NCBI GenBank assembly: GCA_037178675.1
Contig: JAYMGJ010000119.1
Span: forward strand, 186,001 to 250,000
DNA: 64,000 bases
Origin: Scleroderma bovista
Lineage: Eukaryota; Basidiomycota; Agaricomycetes; Boletales; Sclerodermataceae
Reading direction: 5' to 3'
Shown one piece after another: positions 1-10,546 of this stretch; within the stretch, counting starts at the first letter, position 1; the number at the start of each line of letters is the position of its first letter. A model generated the notes under the pieces. That model did not search any database. It was not told the DNA's origin and saw only the letters and a program-made list of their open reading frames with translations. The position numbers were made by a program, and so were the translations under genes.

Positions 1-49
1 GTGTACCAAAATCAATGCAGATGAACAAACACAGCCACACAACATATCC

Positions 50-852
50 ATGCCTCGCAAATTCATCGCCGAGTCCGAACGTTTCCCCGGACACACGCAC
101 GTCCTCCTCACCGCTGATAGTCAAGGAGTTCCCATCTGTGCACACAACGTTTATACTACAGTACAGAGATGTCAAGGTCGAAGTTGTCTCTACGAAGCCG
201 TCCCTCGCTTTCTTCGATACGAAAGATGTGGAAGAAGCGGGCGCGAGAGTGTGGACGGACGACGACGAGTGGTCGGTAAGTGTATCTTATTTCCGATCCC
301 CCCAGCATTGTGAGCATTACACCGTGTACCCCCATCTTACGCTACCCTTGTTTTCATCAGGGATCATATCAAATCGGAGACCCGATCCTTCACATTGAGC
401 TGAGGCGATGGGCCGACGTCGTCCTCATCGCACCTTGTTCAGCCAACACGCTCGCCAAGATTGCTGGGGGACTGTGTGATAACCTCGTTGTGCGTATTCT
501 CTCATCTTTTTCATATGCATTTAGATCCAACCTGGCGTCGTGTGGTCTGCAGACTTGCATGCTGCGTGCACTCGCGTCTACGACGCCGACGTATGTATTC
601 CCTGCGATGAATACTCTCATGTACGAACACCCGCTCACGGCCGAGCACCTTCGCATCGTACGTGAGGTCATAGGATACAATGTTATCGGGCCAATTGGGA
701 AGAACCTTGCATGTGGTGATGTTGGTGAGTGCAGGCGAACACAGCGGTATATATGCATTTATATTCCGTCTTTTGGGTGATATAGGTGTAGGTGCTATGA
801 CTGAATGGAAAGAATCATAATAGACAGATTTCGGCTGCAGTTGAAATCATAG
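50..852 (+). pseudogene. Damaged phosphopantothenoylcysteine decarboxylase (Hal3/Cab3/PPCDC-like flavoprotein)
   Basis: PPCDC decarboxylates 4'-phospho-N-pantothenoylcysteine in coenzyme A synthesis; fungal Hal3/Vhs3 relatives also inhibit PP1 phosphatases. Exons joined by introns 276-360, 490-552 and 725-785 encode the family core: the active-site histidine segment (LHIEL), the flavin-site block IAPCSANTLAKIAGGLCDN, the substrate clamp PAMNTLMYEHP and the flap NLACGDVGVGAMTEW. Two breaks are visible. Near 100-115 the frame moves from HVLLT to PLIVKE, and the glycine-rich flavin loop that should lie between (GSVAS type) is absent, so about nine codons are lost out of frame. At about 812-816 a one-base shift puts TAA right after MTEWKES; one base over, a normal-looking tail continues to a TAG at 852. 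The ATG at 50 is a plausible start, but more N-terminal sequence may lie outside the window. Read as a pseudogene copy; sequence error at either site is the alternative. Confidence 0.75.
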
Positions 853-2539
853 CCTGTGTCATTCTTTTTGATCCTACATGTGAGTTGCCAGCAAGGTGAG
901 CTGCTCGTGATATCTCCCCTGGGCCCCACGCCATTCCCATGAACAGGGATGGTACGACACATAGAACCGGCTGACCTCTGTTAGTGGATATGACAATAGC
1001 CATCGACGACCCTTACCGCATGACATTTGACAGATGCTACATATCCTTATCGCCAAAGAAACATGCATGTACACGCATAGATCTTCCTAGCTGGTCATTG
1101 TCCACTGTGATTAGTACATCATGCACCGGGCATCCCGACGTAGTAGCAGGAAATCTCCCACCGAATTGTGAAGATATATTACAAGAATCAAAATTATCCG
1201 TGCCGTGGAATGTCTTGCATCAATATCCCGCGAGGCACATGTCAGAAAACGAATGTAAGGGGTCATGGTAGATACAGGCTGTACAGAGTATGTGGCATGA
1301 CATCGGCAACGTCTGAGAGCCTCGTCGTTTAGCAGCACATCTCGCACGGGCAGCCTGAGACAGAATTTATCAGCAACCAGGGATGTAAAGCACGAAGTGG
1401 GCTCACAAATGATGTCAGCGCAGCATTCGCAGCATGCCTATAAGTAGAACAGGGGTGTTAGTACAGAACCGGGACGAATGCACCCCGATAACGAGCACTT
1501 CTTCGTACCTTGCAGCATTCTGTACATGGAATGGTTTTAGGTCAGATACAACACGCGCAGTATGTACAGACAAGAATGCGCACCGAAACAGAGGAAACAT
1601 TCGACAGCGGCGATGAAGCAGTCCTAGATGGAGATGGAAGGAACCGAGCATAGTATCATGTGCCTTCTTTAATGATAACGGTGGTAGCAACACACCTTAG
1701 CAGCTCCTCCACCACGGATACGCTTGGCGTGATGATGTTCATGACCATTCTGGGCATTGTTTGCAGGAGCAGGGTTCGTAACACCTAGAAGGTACGATCA
1801 AAAGTGGGCGCTCAGCACGAGCCCTACCAGCTAATCTCCGGGACGACACACTCATTTCCATAGCAGCCTGGGGCTGGTTAATTGTCGCTTTGTTGGTGGG
1901 CTCCATCGCCTGGCAGGTTCTTGTGAGGGTGCGGAGGGGGTGATTGGTGTGGTGAGAAAGGGGAAGCAGACAACGCTGGGTTATATATTTGAGAGTTGCT
2001 CCACCTGTCGGTGAGTTGTTTGCACGTGCGTCTTGCATCGTGTCTGATGAGGTCTGATGAAAATTCAGTTCCGCAGCTGGATTTTACCCTCGCGAGACAC
2101 CCTCGTCTGAAGCATTGAATGTCACAGCGAATTCGCAGAGCTAGCTGGTCTGCCCTCGTCATGTTACCTCGATTCCACTCCATGATTAAGGGTTCTCCAA
2201 GACTTGAGCACAGCTGAACTGTTGGCGATGTTGAGATTTCGGAGAGGGAATGGGTAAGAGATTGCATTGGGTGACCGCCAGCAGGTTTTATATCCCTCGG
2301 GCCGCCTGTTGTCTTGGCATGCCCATGACGCCATCTTTTGCGACAATTGCTTGGCTCACTAGCTGCAAAACGTTTCGCCCTGTACATATGTACAAGACGA
2401 GGACGATATAGTTTGTATAAAAGCACTCGGGCTGCACTCGGTTTCGAGTTTATCAAGCCTGATCACTGATTCATAGACAAATCACTCATTGTTGCAGTGG
2501 AATTATGACCGGGCTCAACACGAAGCATCTCTGTCATAC
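853..2539. other. Gene-poor stretch
   Basis: Only short overlapping ORFs in all frames, including a 192-codon one on the minus strand at 1878-2456. It is rich in Arg, Ser, His and Pro, shows no domain, and has no exon-like continuation. I see no RNA gene, inverted repeat or transposon motif. Nothing here can be supported as a gene. Confidence 0.5.
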
Positions 2540-3323
2540 CTTATCTTAGCTCGGGGTATCAGCATTGCAGGCTTGATCACCGTCACCACAGCTAGGATCA
2601 ATCCGAATCCTCAAGAGTAGTCCCTCTGGGGAGATCAAAGCCAGCAGCATGGAGGAGCGTGGTAAAGTGGGCCAGGTGACAGAGAGGACGACATATCCGC
2701 AACATGTGGATGGAACGGACGATAAATTGTACCCTGGCCCATCGCTAACGTCGCCTGCCACGACATTTGTTGTAAAGATACTTGGTTGAGGGTAACCCAC
2801 CGCTGTTGTGGTACACGGGAATCTATAATGGAAGTGGAATCTCAAGTATTCCCTGTGCGCTCATAGAAGTGCGTCGCAGGGAATTCTTGCTCGTGGAACA
2901 ACTAAAACAGCGGGTAGTCGTGAGTACGTACATAACAAAACAGTAAGAATGCAGGTACGCACCTGATGATCGCCACAACATATGCCATACAGGGGTAAAG
3001 CCGATGTTGAGGCTACTAGTATAAATGGCTGAGATGCAGCAAGCTGCGCGACCTCGGGTGTGCCTAGGTCAACAAGTTGAATGAGTGCACTGCTCCCACA
3101 CAAGCCCGTATGTATGTGGTCACCGCCTTTTCGCACAGCTCCTGAGTCTGCAGTAGAATGACACTGGATCCCACGCGGAAGTGGAGACATATTCTGTCGG
3201 AGCCTTGAAGCGGACTGGAAAACACCACCTCATTGTCAACGCGTGTTACATACCGAGTGCACATCGTTTCTTCGCTTTCGACCTCCAAGAGCGAAATCTC
3301 AGCTCCCTCTTCCTATCCCACAA

Positions 3324-6300
3324 ATGGCCAATAACCAGTCCAAGATTCGTCGCCCCTGGATGAAATTTCGGAAAGCTGGACAGACTCAAGTCACAACGGA
3401 TCCTCAGTTGGACCTGGTACGCAACATGACCCCCACAGGTCGTCTTGATGCCCTAACAGAAACTAGTCACAAGGGTCATCTCGAGCTCTTGCTCCTGCGA
3501 TCGTCTCAACATCGCCTGGATCCGATGGCATCAGAAAGGGGAAAATGGCAAGGTTGAAGAATTTACTACCTAACTGGTCCAATCAAAGTATCGCAAGTTC
3601 CTCCATAGGCGTGAGTACATCTATTCGGACGGAACTATCCCAATCTTTCCATGGAGTATAAGAAGCAGCTTTCACGAATTCCTTACAGCCGCACGATTTG
3701 CAACAGAGTTCAACCCCAGTTGCACCAGCTCACGAGGTATGATATAGATTTCGTCTGTGTCTTGTGCTATTTGCTGAGCAATCGTCATGACAAGATCGAT
3801 GCCGCCCAAAAAGAACTCGACTCAGCAAGGCTCGTGCCCGCTGTTTGCCTCCAACCACTCAAGACTTTCACCACCGTAGTCAGTCCTATTGGCAATGTAT
3901 GATTTCTCACTTTACTCCGCGCAATGGTCGGGCTGATAAGTTTGTATGCAGATCCACCCTTACGCTCAGATGGCCTTGGGGATACTAACCAGTGCAGCCC
4001 AGGTATGTCCTCTGGTCGCTAACGGCATGCATCTCACACCATCCTCGTTAGGTGATCATTACACAAGCGAACCTAGACCAATCGATCTCCGACTTGCTTC
4101 TAAAAGTACGGACTGTTTACGAGTTCCTTCTTGAAGAAGATACCCTATCCACCCTTATTGTGATGAAAGATACCCTCGCTGGTATCGCCCAAGTGATCAG
4201 CAATTGTGCTCAGTTCATCAAGAACTATTCCGAAACAAAAAGCTTTTGTGCGCCAAACCCCTTCCTTCCTTCATAATGTTCTAACCAGACTCTACTGCAG
4301 GGAAACGAACCGGAAAGAACATCGTGTCCGCAACGCAGACCACTGTCGACGATTACAACAAGGCTCTGGATGCGTTGATGCAACAGTATCGCGATCGTGC
4401 AGTTCGTGACACACACATGAATGTCATTAACGTCTACCGCGTCCTTGAGGACTTGAACTTGGATGGCATGGCGTATGCAAACGGAGCTGGACTCAACACG
4501 ACAAAGAAATGCCTGGATGGGACGAGAGGAGAAATTCTGCGGGAGATTGTGGACTGGATCCACGACCCGGACGTCAATGCGCCACGGATCTTCTGGCTTC
4601 ACGGCCAGGCGGGGAGAGGAAAATCCGCCATCGCCCACACGATTGCGCTGTGGTTCAAGAATGTGGGGGGACTCGGGTCGTGCTTTTGCTTTGCCCGCGA
4701 CAGACAGACAGATCGTCGGCACGAAAAGATGCTGTCGACCATCGCTCGCGACCTTGCAAACCGTGACCCTGCGTTTCGACGGGTGCTGGCTAAAGTTATC
4801 GAGGAGGATAACACCCTCAAGACCACACCTGACGTGATGCAACAGTGGGAGAAGCTTCTTCTGGAACCTTTATCGAAGGTTTCGGGTGGGATAGTCGGAA
4901 AGGTTGTCCTGGTGATTGACGCATTGGACGAGAGTGGTGTCGACTCATCGCGAAAGCACATCCTGTCGGTGCTTACATCAACGGAAGCTGCTTCTCTCCC
5001 TTCCAACTTCCGGATCCTCCTCACATCACGACCATTATCCGACATCACTCGTGCTCTGGGCAATGCTCAGCATGTGAAAGTGGCTTCGTTGGATGATGTC
5101 TCCATTCTCTTTGCTGAACGTGATATTCGTCTGTATGTATCCAACGAGCTCGGCGCCTTGGAAGACATCGGGAACAGGGAGATCGACGAGATCACTCGCA
5201 GAGCTGACGGCTTGTTCGAATGGGCTCGTCTCGCCTGCGAGTTTGTCAAGCCAAGTACTCTTGGTCGAACAACCGAAGAGCGGTTCAACGAATTGATAAC
5301 GCGTGCATCTGGAAAGGGGCCAACACTTCTGGATAGCATGTACAGGTCAATACTCGACAATCTCATGGAGAAGGCTGGGGAAACTGAACTTGCAAGGTTC
5401 CACTCCTTGATGCGACAGATCCTTCACACAGTGGAACCCCTGCCGAAGGATGGGTTGGATGTGATGCGCAAGTGCTTCCCATGCAAAGACGATCATTTTC
5501 GTATCGCCATCATTCTTGACTTTATGGGGTCATTGTTAAGTGGTGTCACCGACCGCACCGTGCCCATCCGTCCCCTCCATGCCTCGTTTTACGACTTCTT
5601 GACTGATCAATCTCGGAGTGGAGACTACTTTATTGGGGAGGCCGACATTCAGGTGGACATTGCTGTCGCATCACTTTGTGTCCTTCGTGGGGGTCTACGC
5701 TTCAATATCTGTGGCCTACAGAGTTCCTACTTGTTCAATTCGGAGGTACCTGATCTTGCTGAAAGAGTTAAAGCCAAGATTCCCCCCCACCTCTCATACT
5801 CGTGTCGATTCTGGGCCAAGCATCTGCAGGCCACCAAGTTTAATCTCACCCTTGCAGAGCATATCAAGGATATTGTGGGGAATGAAAGGATCCTGTTCTG
5901 GTTTGAAGCACTGAGTTTGCTGGGTGTTCTTGGCAATGCTGCACCTGCTCTTTTGACTGCTGGGAGGTGGTTGCAGGTAAGTAAGTCTATGAAATAATGG
6001 GTTCCTTAGTAACACAGTGGTTCCAGGGGAAGAAGGGATATGAGGATGTTGCAGCACTAGCAAAGGATGGTGTGAAGTTCATTCACAACTTTTCTATTGC
6101 ATCCTCTGCAAGCACTCCTCATCTATATCTCTCTGCACTGCCATTTGCTCCTGAAGACTCATTGCTGCTTAAGACTGTAAGGGGGATGTTTCCATGCATT
6201 GCCAATGTGGCTGCAGGGTACCACAGAGAGTGGCCATCTACACAGGTTCTGCTTCAAGGGCACACTTCCAATGTCACATCAGTTGCATTCTCCCCTGATG

Positions 6301-8897
6301 GCACAAGGATTGTGTCAGGCTCAGAAGACAAGACTGTGAGAGTCTGGGATGCTGAGAGGGGTGTGCAGATTGGCAGTCCACTTCAAGGCCATACTCACTG
6401 GGTCACATCAGTTGCATTCTCCCCTGATGGCACAAGGATTGTGTCAGGCTCAGATGATGAGACTGTGAGAGTCTGGGATGCTGAGAGGGGTGTGCAAATT
6501 GGCAGTCCACTTCAAGGCCACACTTCCTGGGTCACATCAGTTGCATTCTCCCCTGATGGCACAGGGATTGTGTCAGGCTCTTCTGACAAGACTGTGAGAG
6601 TCTGGGATGCTGAGAGGGGTGTGCAGATTGGCAGTCCACTTCAAGGCCACACTGACTATGTCAGATCAGTTGCATTCTCCCCTGATGGCACAAGGATTGT
6701 GTCAGGCTCAGATGACAAGACTGTGAGAGTCTGGGATGCTGAGAGGGGTGTGCAGATTGGCAGTCCACTTCAAGGCCACACTGACTATGTCACATCAGTT
6801 GCATTCTCCCCTGATGGCACAAGGATTGTGTCAGGCTCTTTTGACAAGACTGTGAGAGTCTGGGATGCTGAGAGGGGTGTGGAGATTGGCAGTCCACTTC
6901 AAGGCCACACTTGCTATGTCACATCAGTTGCATTCTCCCCTGATGGCACAAGGATTGTGTCAGGCTCAGATGACAAGACTGTGAGAGTCTGGGATGCTGA
7001 GAGGGGTGTGGAGATTGGCAGTCCACTTCAAGGCCACACTTGCTATGTCACATCAGTTGCATTCTCCCCTGATGGCACAAGGATTGTGTCAGGCTCAGAT
7101 GACAAGACTGTGAGAGTCTGGGATGCTGAGAGGGGTGTGCAGATTGGCAGTCCACTTCAAGGCCACACTGACTATGTCAGATCAGTTGCATTCTCCCCTG
7201 ATGGCACAAGGATTGTGTCAGGCTCAAATGACAAGACTGTGAGAGTCTGGGATGCTGAGAGGGGTGTGGAGATTGGCAGTCCACTTCAAGGCCACACTGA
7301 GCGGATCACATCAGTTGCATTCTCCCCTGATGGCACAGGGATTGTGTCAGGCTCTTCTGACAAGACTGTGAGAGTCTGGGATGCTGAGAGGGGTGTGCAG
7401 ATTGGCAGTCCACTTCAAGGCCACACTCACAATGTCAGATCAGTTGCATTCTCCCCTGATGGCACAAGGATTGTGTCAGGCTCAAATGACAAGATTGTGA
7501 GAGTCTGGGATGCTGAGAGGGGTGTGCAGATTGGCAGTCCACTTCAAGGCCACACTGACTATGTCACATCAGTTGCATTCTCCCCTGATGGCACAAGGAT
7601 TGTGTCAGGCTCAGATGACAAGACTGTGAGAGTCTGGGATGCTGAGAGGGGTGTGCAGATTGGCAGTCCACTTCAAGGCCACACTAACTGGGTCACATCA
7701 GTTGCATTCTCCCCTGATGGCACAAGGATTGTGTCAGGCTCAAATGACAAGATTGTGAGAGTCTGGGATGCTGAGAGGGGTGTGCAGATTGGCAGTCCAC
7801 TTCAAGGCCACACTGACTATGTCACATCAGTTGCATTCTCCCCTGATGGCACAAGGATTGTGTCAGGCTCAGATGACAAGACTGTGAGAGTCTGGGATGC
7901 TGAGAGGGGTGTGCAGATTGGCAGTCCACTTCAAGGCCACACTAACTGGGTCACATCAGTTGCATTCTCCCCTGATGGCACAAGGATTGTGTCAGGCTCA
8001 AATGACAAGATTGTGAGAGTCTGGGATGCTGAGAGGGGTGTGCAGATTGGCAGTCCACTTCAAGGCCACACTGACTATGTCACATCAGTTGCATTCTCCC
8101 CTGATGGCACAAGGATTGTGTCAGGCTCTTCTGACAAGACTGTGAGAGTCTGGGATGCTGAGAGGGGTGTGCAGATTGGCAGTCCACTTCAAGGCCACAC
8201 TAACTGGGTCACATCAGTTGCATTCTCCCCTGATGGCACAAGGATTGTGTCAGGCTCAAATGACAAGATTGTGAGAGTCTGGGATGCTGAGAGGGGTGTG
8301 CAGATTGGCAGTCCACTTCAAGGCCACACTGACTATGTCAGATCAGTTGCATTCTCCCCTGATGGCACAAGGATTGTGTCAGGCTCTTCTGACAAGACTG
8401 TGAGAGTCTGGGATGCTGGGAGAGATGTAAGAATCTGTAGTGATGTTTTCAAGAATGCTTCTCAACCCAATGAAGGCTCTATGTGCAATGGTAAGTCTAT
8501 TAGTAATTTCAGTCACATTGTCATAGACTCATATTCAATCCCATTTTCAACAGAAGACCATTGTTGCTCTGCTGCCATGATATCAATCAATGGCATTGAA
8601 CCCCAAATTGTGTATCCTTCTATCAGGTTCTCCTCTGTTCCATCCCATGCTTTGCATGATCTGAGAGAGACAAGGCTCTGTTCCCATGATGGCAAGGACT
8701 TCCACCAGTGTGTTATACTTCATTCAGATGGATGGATTAGAGGTCAACATGGCCAGTTGCTTCTCTGGGTTCCAAGTACTATGACAGAGCCATTCTATAG
8801 CATGTGCACTAGGCTGGTTATTCCACAAGGATGTGTGGAGTTGGACCTCAGTAAAATGGCACATGGGACCAAGTGGCAAGAATGTTTTATGTCTTGA
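3324..8897 (+). CDS. NWD1: NACHT-WD40 STAND (NLR-like) protein, N-terminus damaged
   Basis: STAND ATPases are cytosolic switches: a ligand on the repeat domain opens the NTPase, which oligomerises and triggers an N-terminal effector. Exons by comparison with NWD2: 3324-3610, 3689-3736, 3795-3896, 3952-4002, 4052-4247, 4301-5976, 6018-8897. The NACHT exon has Walker A (GQAGRGKS, about 4603-4626), Walker B (VLVIDALDES, about 4910-4940) and an LLTSRP sensor. Exon 7 encodes 17 WD40 repeats of 43 residues, then a C-terminal domain containing DGWIRGQHGQLLLW. Two lesions separate it from NWD2. Exon 1 is one base short between about 3427 and 3450, so the ATG at 3324 runs into TGA at 3557. Exon 3 lacks 72 nt in frame. 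From an internal ATG at 3545 the frame is open to the end (about 1672 aa), so a shortened protein is possible. The small N-terminal domain is only Goodbye-like at best. Confidence 0.85.
5977..6017 (+). other. 41-nt intron at the NACHT/WD40 boundary of NWD1
   Basis: GTAAGT...ACACAG separates the codons for GRWLQ from those for WFQGKKGY. Unspliced, the NACHT frame stops at TAA (5995-5997), which overlaps an ATG (5997-5999) that reads in frame into the WD40 exon. The 41-nt intron at 33127-33167 of NWD2 has the same length, sites and overlap. Splicing into one protein is the simplest reading. Confidence 0.75.
6252..8444 (+). repeat. 17 near-identical 129-bp WD40 repeats (NWD1)
   Basis: Unit starts (CTTCAAGG) recur every 129 nt exactly, from 6252 to 8316. 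Almost all codons are invariant at nucleotide level. Changes fall on a few positions: the two residues after QGHT (SN, HW, SW, DY, CY, ER, HN, NW), the T/R in V(T/R)S, the residue before DDK/DK (E, D, S, F, N), K/E, T/I and Q/E. Repeats 10-17 form a higher-order 258-bp dimer that alternates DY and NW types, which points to recent unequal exchange. Confidence 0.95.
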
Positions 8898-9010
8898 CAA
8901 AGCTGCACAATATTAGTCCATTGTTGGTTTCTCCTTTTCTATGCATCATTGTCCTTGGAACACCTGTGTTTGTTAGTGGTAATGCTATACTAATTGACCC
9001 ACATTATATG

Positions 9011-9374
9011 TTCAGAGCTTTGGAGGGGCCAACTTGATGCTCATGACTCCAAGTAAGTTGAAAGGTGACAAGTTGAGCCAATTCAATTGTGAATGCACAC
9101 CAAACTTAGCATATCATGATACTGACTGGTTCTTGAATCTCAAGACTTGAGAGTCCCTGAATGCTTCCCACAGCAACCTGACTCTGTTATCACTGTCCTG
9201 CAGTCCCACTGTCCATCTGCAGGTATGACACAACTGCAATGAAGAATATGAATCACAACATGAATGCAGTACAAACCACTCTGCAACAGTAACCAAGCAC
9301 CCCGAAGTATCATACAGCAAAAAAGAAGTATCCAAACAAGCAGCTATCTAAGGAAGGAATATACTGAGTGGAAT
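9011..9374. other. Intergenic, between NWD1 and MOB1
   Basis: AT-rich sequence between the 3' ends of two convergent genes. It probably holds both 3' UTRs. No ORF with recognisable content and no repeat beyond the fading duplication edge. Confidence 0.5.
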
Positions 9375-10312
9375 CTATCCCTCAAGAATACCCATCTCTC
9401 TCCACTTCTCCCAAAGGGCGCCAATGCCAACAGGCGCATTCGCAGCTCCTTTAACATCCTTGATATCCAGTAACTCGTACTCTCTCCCAAATGCCAAGAA
9501 GTGAGCAAAAAGTGAGTTAAAGTGGGGCTCCGAACGCAAGTGCAGAAGCTGTGGATAGTGCGCGTGATATATGTGCGCAAAGACGCGGAGAAGCTGGCGA
9601 TAAACGTGTTTGATAGTTGAGGGGAATGATTGCGGAAAGTCATGGCCTGTGGGAATAGTTGCTGTGAGCTGCTCAACAAACGGGAGAAGAACATACCTGA
9701 CTTCGTAGGGAAGACGTTTTCATCGTCGAGTAGATTCTGGACCCACGTCATGACATAGTCAATGTATGTCGGTGCTGGGAGGTTGACACTCTTGCGTTCC
9801 TGGTTAATCCACGTGTAGTTGAGGCTGGTGTTCGGATTCAAAAAGAGCACAGGAAGACGCGTCAAGGAACATACTTGGCACCTGCAGTCATGGTTGGGCA
9901 GGACTGCTGAGTACAGCACTCCGAGATGACACCGTAAAACTCGTTCAGGTTGGTGTAAAAGTCAAACACTAGAAGTCACCGGTCAGGTGTGTGTAAAAAG
10001 ACACGGTGGTGCATCGATACGCACCGTTCACGGCAACCCACTCCATGATGTCGACGTACTTCGGGAGAACGACGATGGTCTTGAAGTTCCCCTTGACAAG
10101 GGCTGCCTCAACGAATGGGCTGCAGAGATAGAGTGGCTTGGAGGGATTTGGGCTCAGTGGCGAGGGTGGGGGAGGCATTTCTGCGGATGTGGGTGTTGGA
10201 GAACGCTTGGGTGCACGGGTGTTGCGCGACATGGACCGCCTGGCACTTTCTGATCAGCCATAAAATGCACGGCACAACTGGGAACACACCCGATCGAGTT
10301 GAAGAATGACAT
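9375..10312 (-). CDS. MOB1: MOB1/phocein-type kinase activator
   Basis: MOB proteins bind and activate NDR/LATS-family kinases in mitotic exit, septation and morphogenesis networks. The start MSFFNSI is at 10312. Exons joined on the minus strand give, in order, PKYVDIMEWVAVN, then VFDFYTNLNEFYGVI, then CCTQQSCPTMTAGA (zinc-site cysteines), NLNYTWINQERKSVNLPAP, the DYVMTWVQNLLDDENVFPTK block, and the C-terminal HVYRQLLRVFAHIYHAHYP followed by LRSEPHFNSLFAHF, with the zinc-site histidines. The stop TAG is at 9375-9377. Four introns are visible; the first, about 40 nt, follows the codons for MSFFNSI. The gene looks complete, about 220-230 aa, normal for the family. It diverges from MLP1 across about 234 bp, so the two probably share a bidirectional promoter. 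Fungal MOB1 and the MOB3-like (phocein) group are close; the exact subfamily is less certain. Confidence 0.88.
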
Positions 10313-10546
10313 GGCCGGCAAATAAAATCCGAGATGAAGAGTTGGCACAGGGAGCAAGAAAACACGGTAGGACGAAGAAACAGGTTGGATCGTCGCAATG
10401 GTAGCAAGATTTCCTTATTTGGAGTTTAGTTACAAAAGGATAAACCATCCCGTGTGAAACTTCGTTTTGGAGTTCAAAGTGCGCTGGTCGTCGTCCACCA
10501 CATCGAGCTTGACATTCCAAAAACATTGTCGTCATTGCCGTCGACA
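10313..10546. promoter_or_regulatory. Divergent promoter region MOB1/MLP1
   Basis: A 234-bp gap between two divergent start codons (MOB1 at 10312, MLP1 at 10547). No clear TATA box. By its position it must hold both promoters. Confidence 0.5.

Larger units (their letters stand above)
2540..9010 (+). repeat. Left arm of a large inverted duplication
   Basis: This segment is matched in reverse complement by about 30,400-36,795. The match begins upstream of the NACHT-WD40 genes, for example around 2546-2640 against 36,695-36,795 and around 2830-2890 against 36,370-36,430. It then runs through all seven exons and introns and fades about 100 nt past the stop codon. The pair therefore duplicates promoter, gene and terminator together. 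Similarity is highest in the coding exons and lower, with indels, in the upstream DNA. Confidence 0.8.

Noticed and set aside
1878..2456. 192-codon minus-strand ORF
   Set aside because: No domain, odd composition (Arg, Ser, His, Pro), no partner exons and no counterpart in other copies.
5995..5999. NACHT and WD40 ORFs as two operon-like genes overlapping by TAATG
   Set aside because: The genome is eukaryotic and a GT-AG intron conserved in both paralogues joins them; kept only as a speculative isoform finding.
6252..8444. Regular repeats that could suggest a satellite or CRISPR-like array
   Set aside because: The period is 129 nt, every unit is an open 43-residue WD40 repeat in one frame, and there are no unique spacers.
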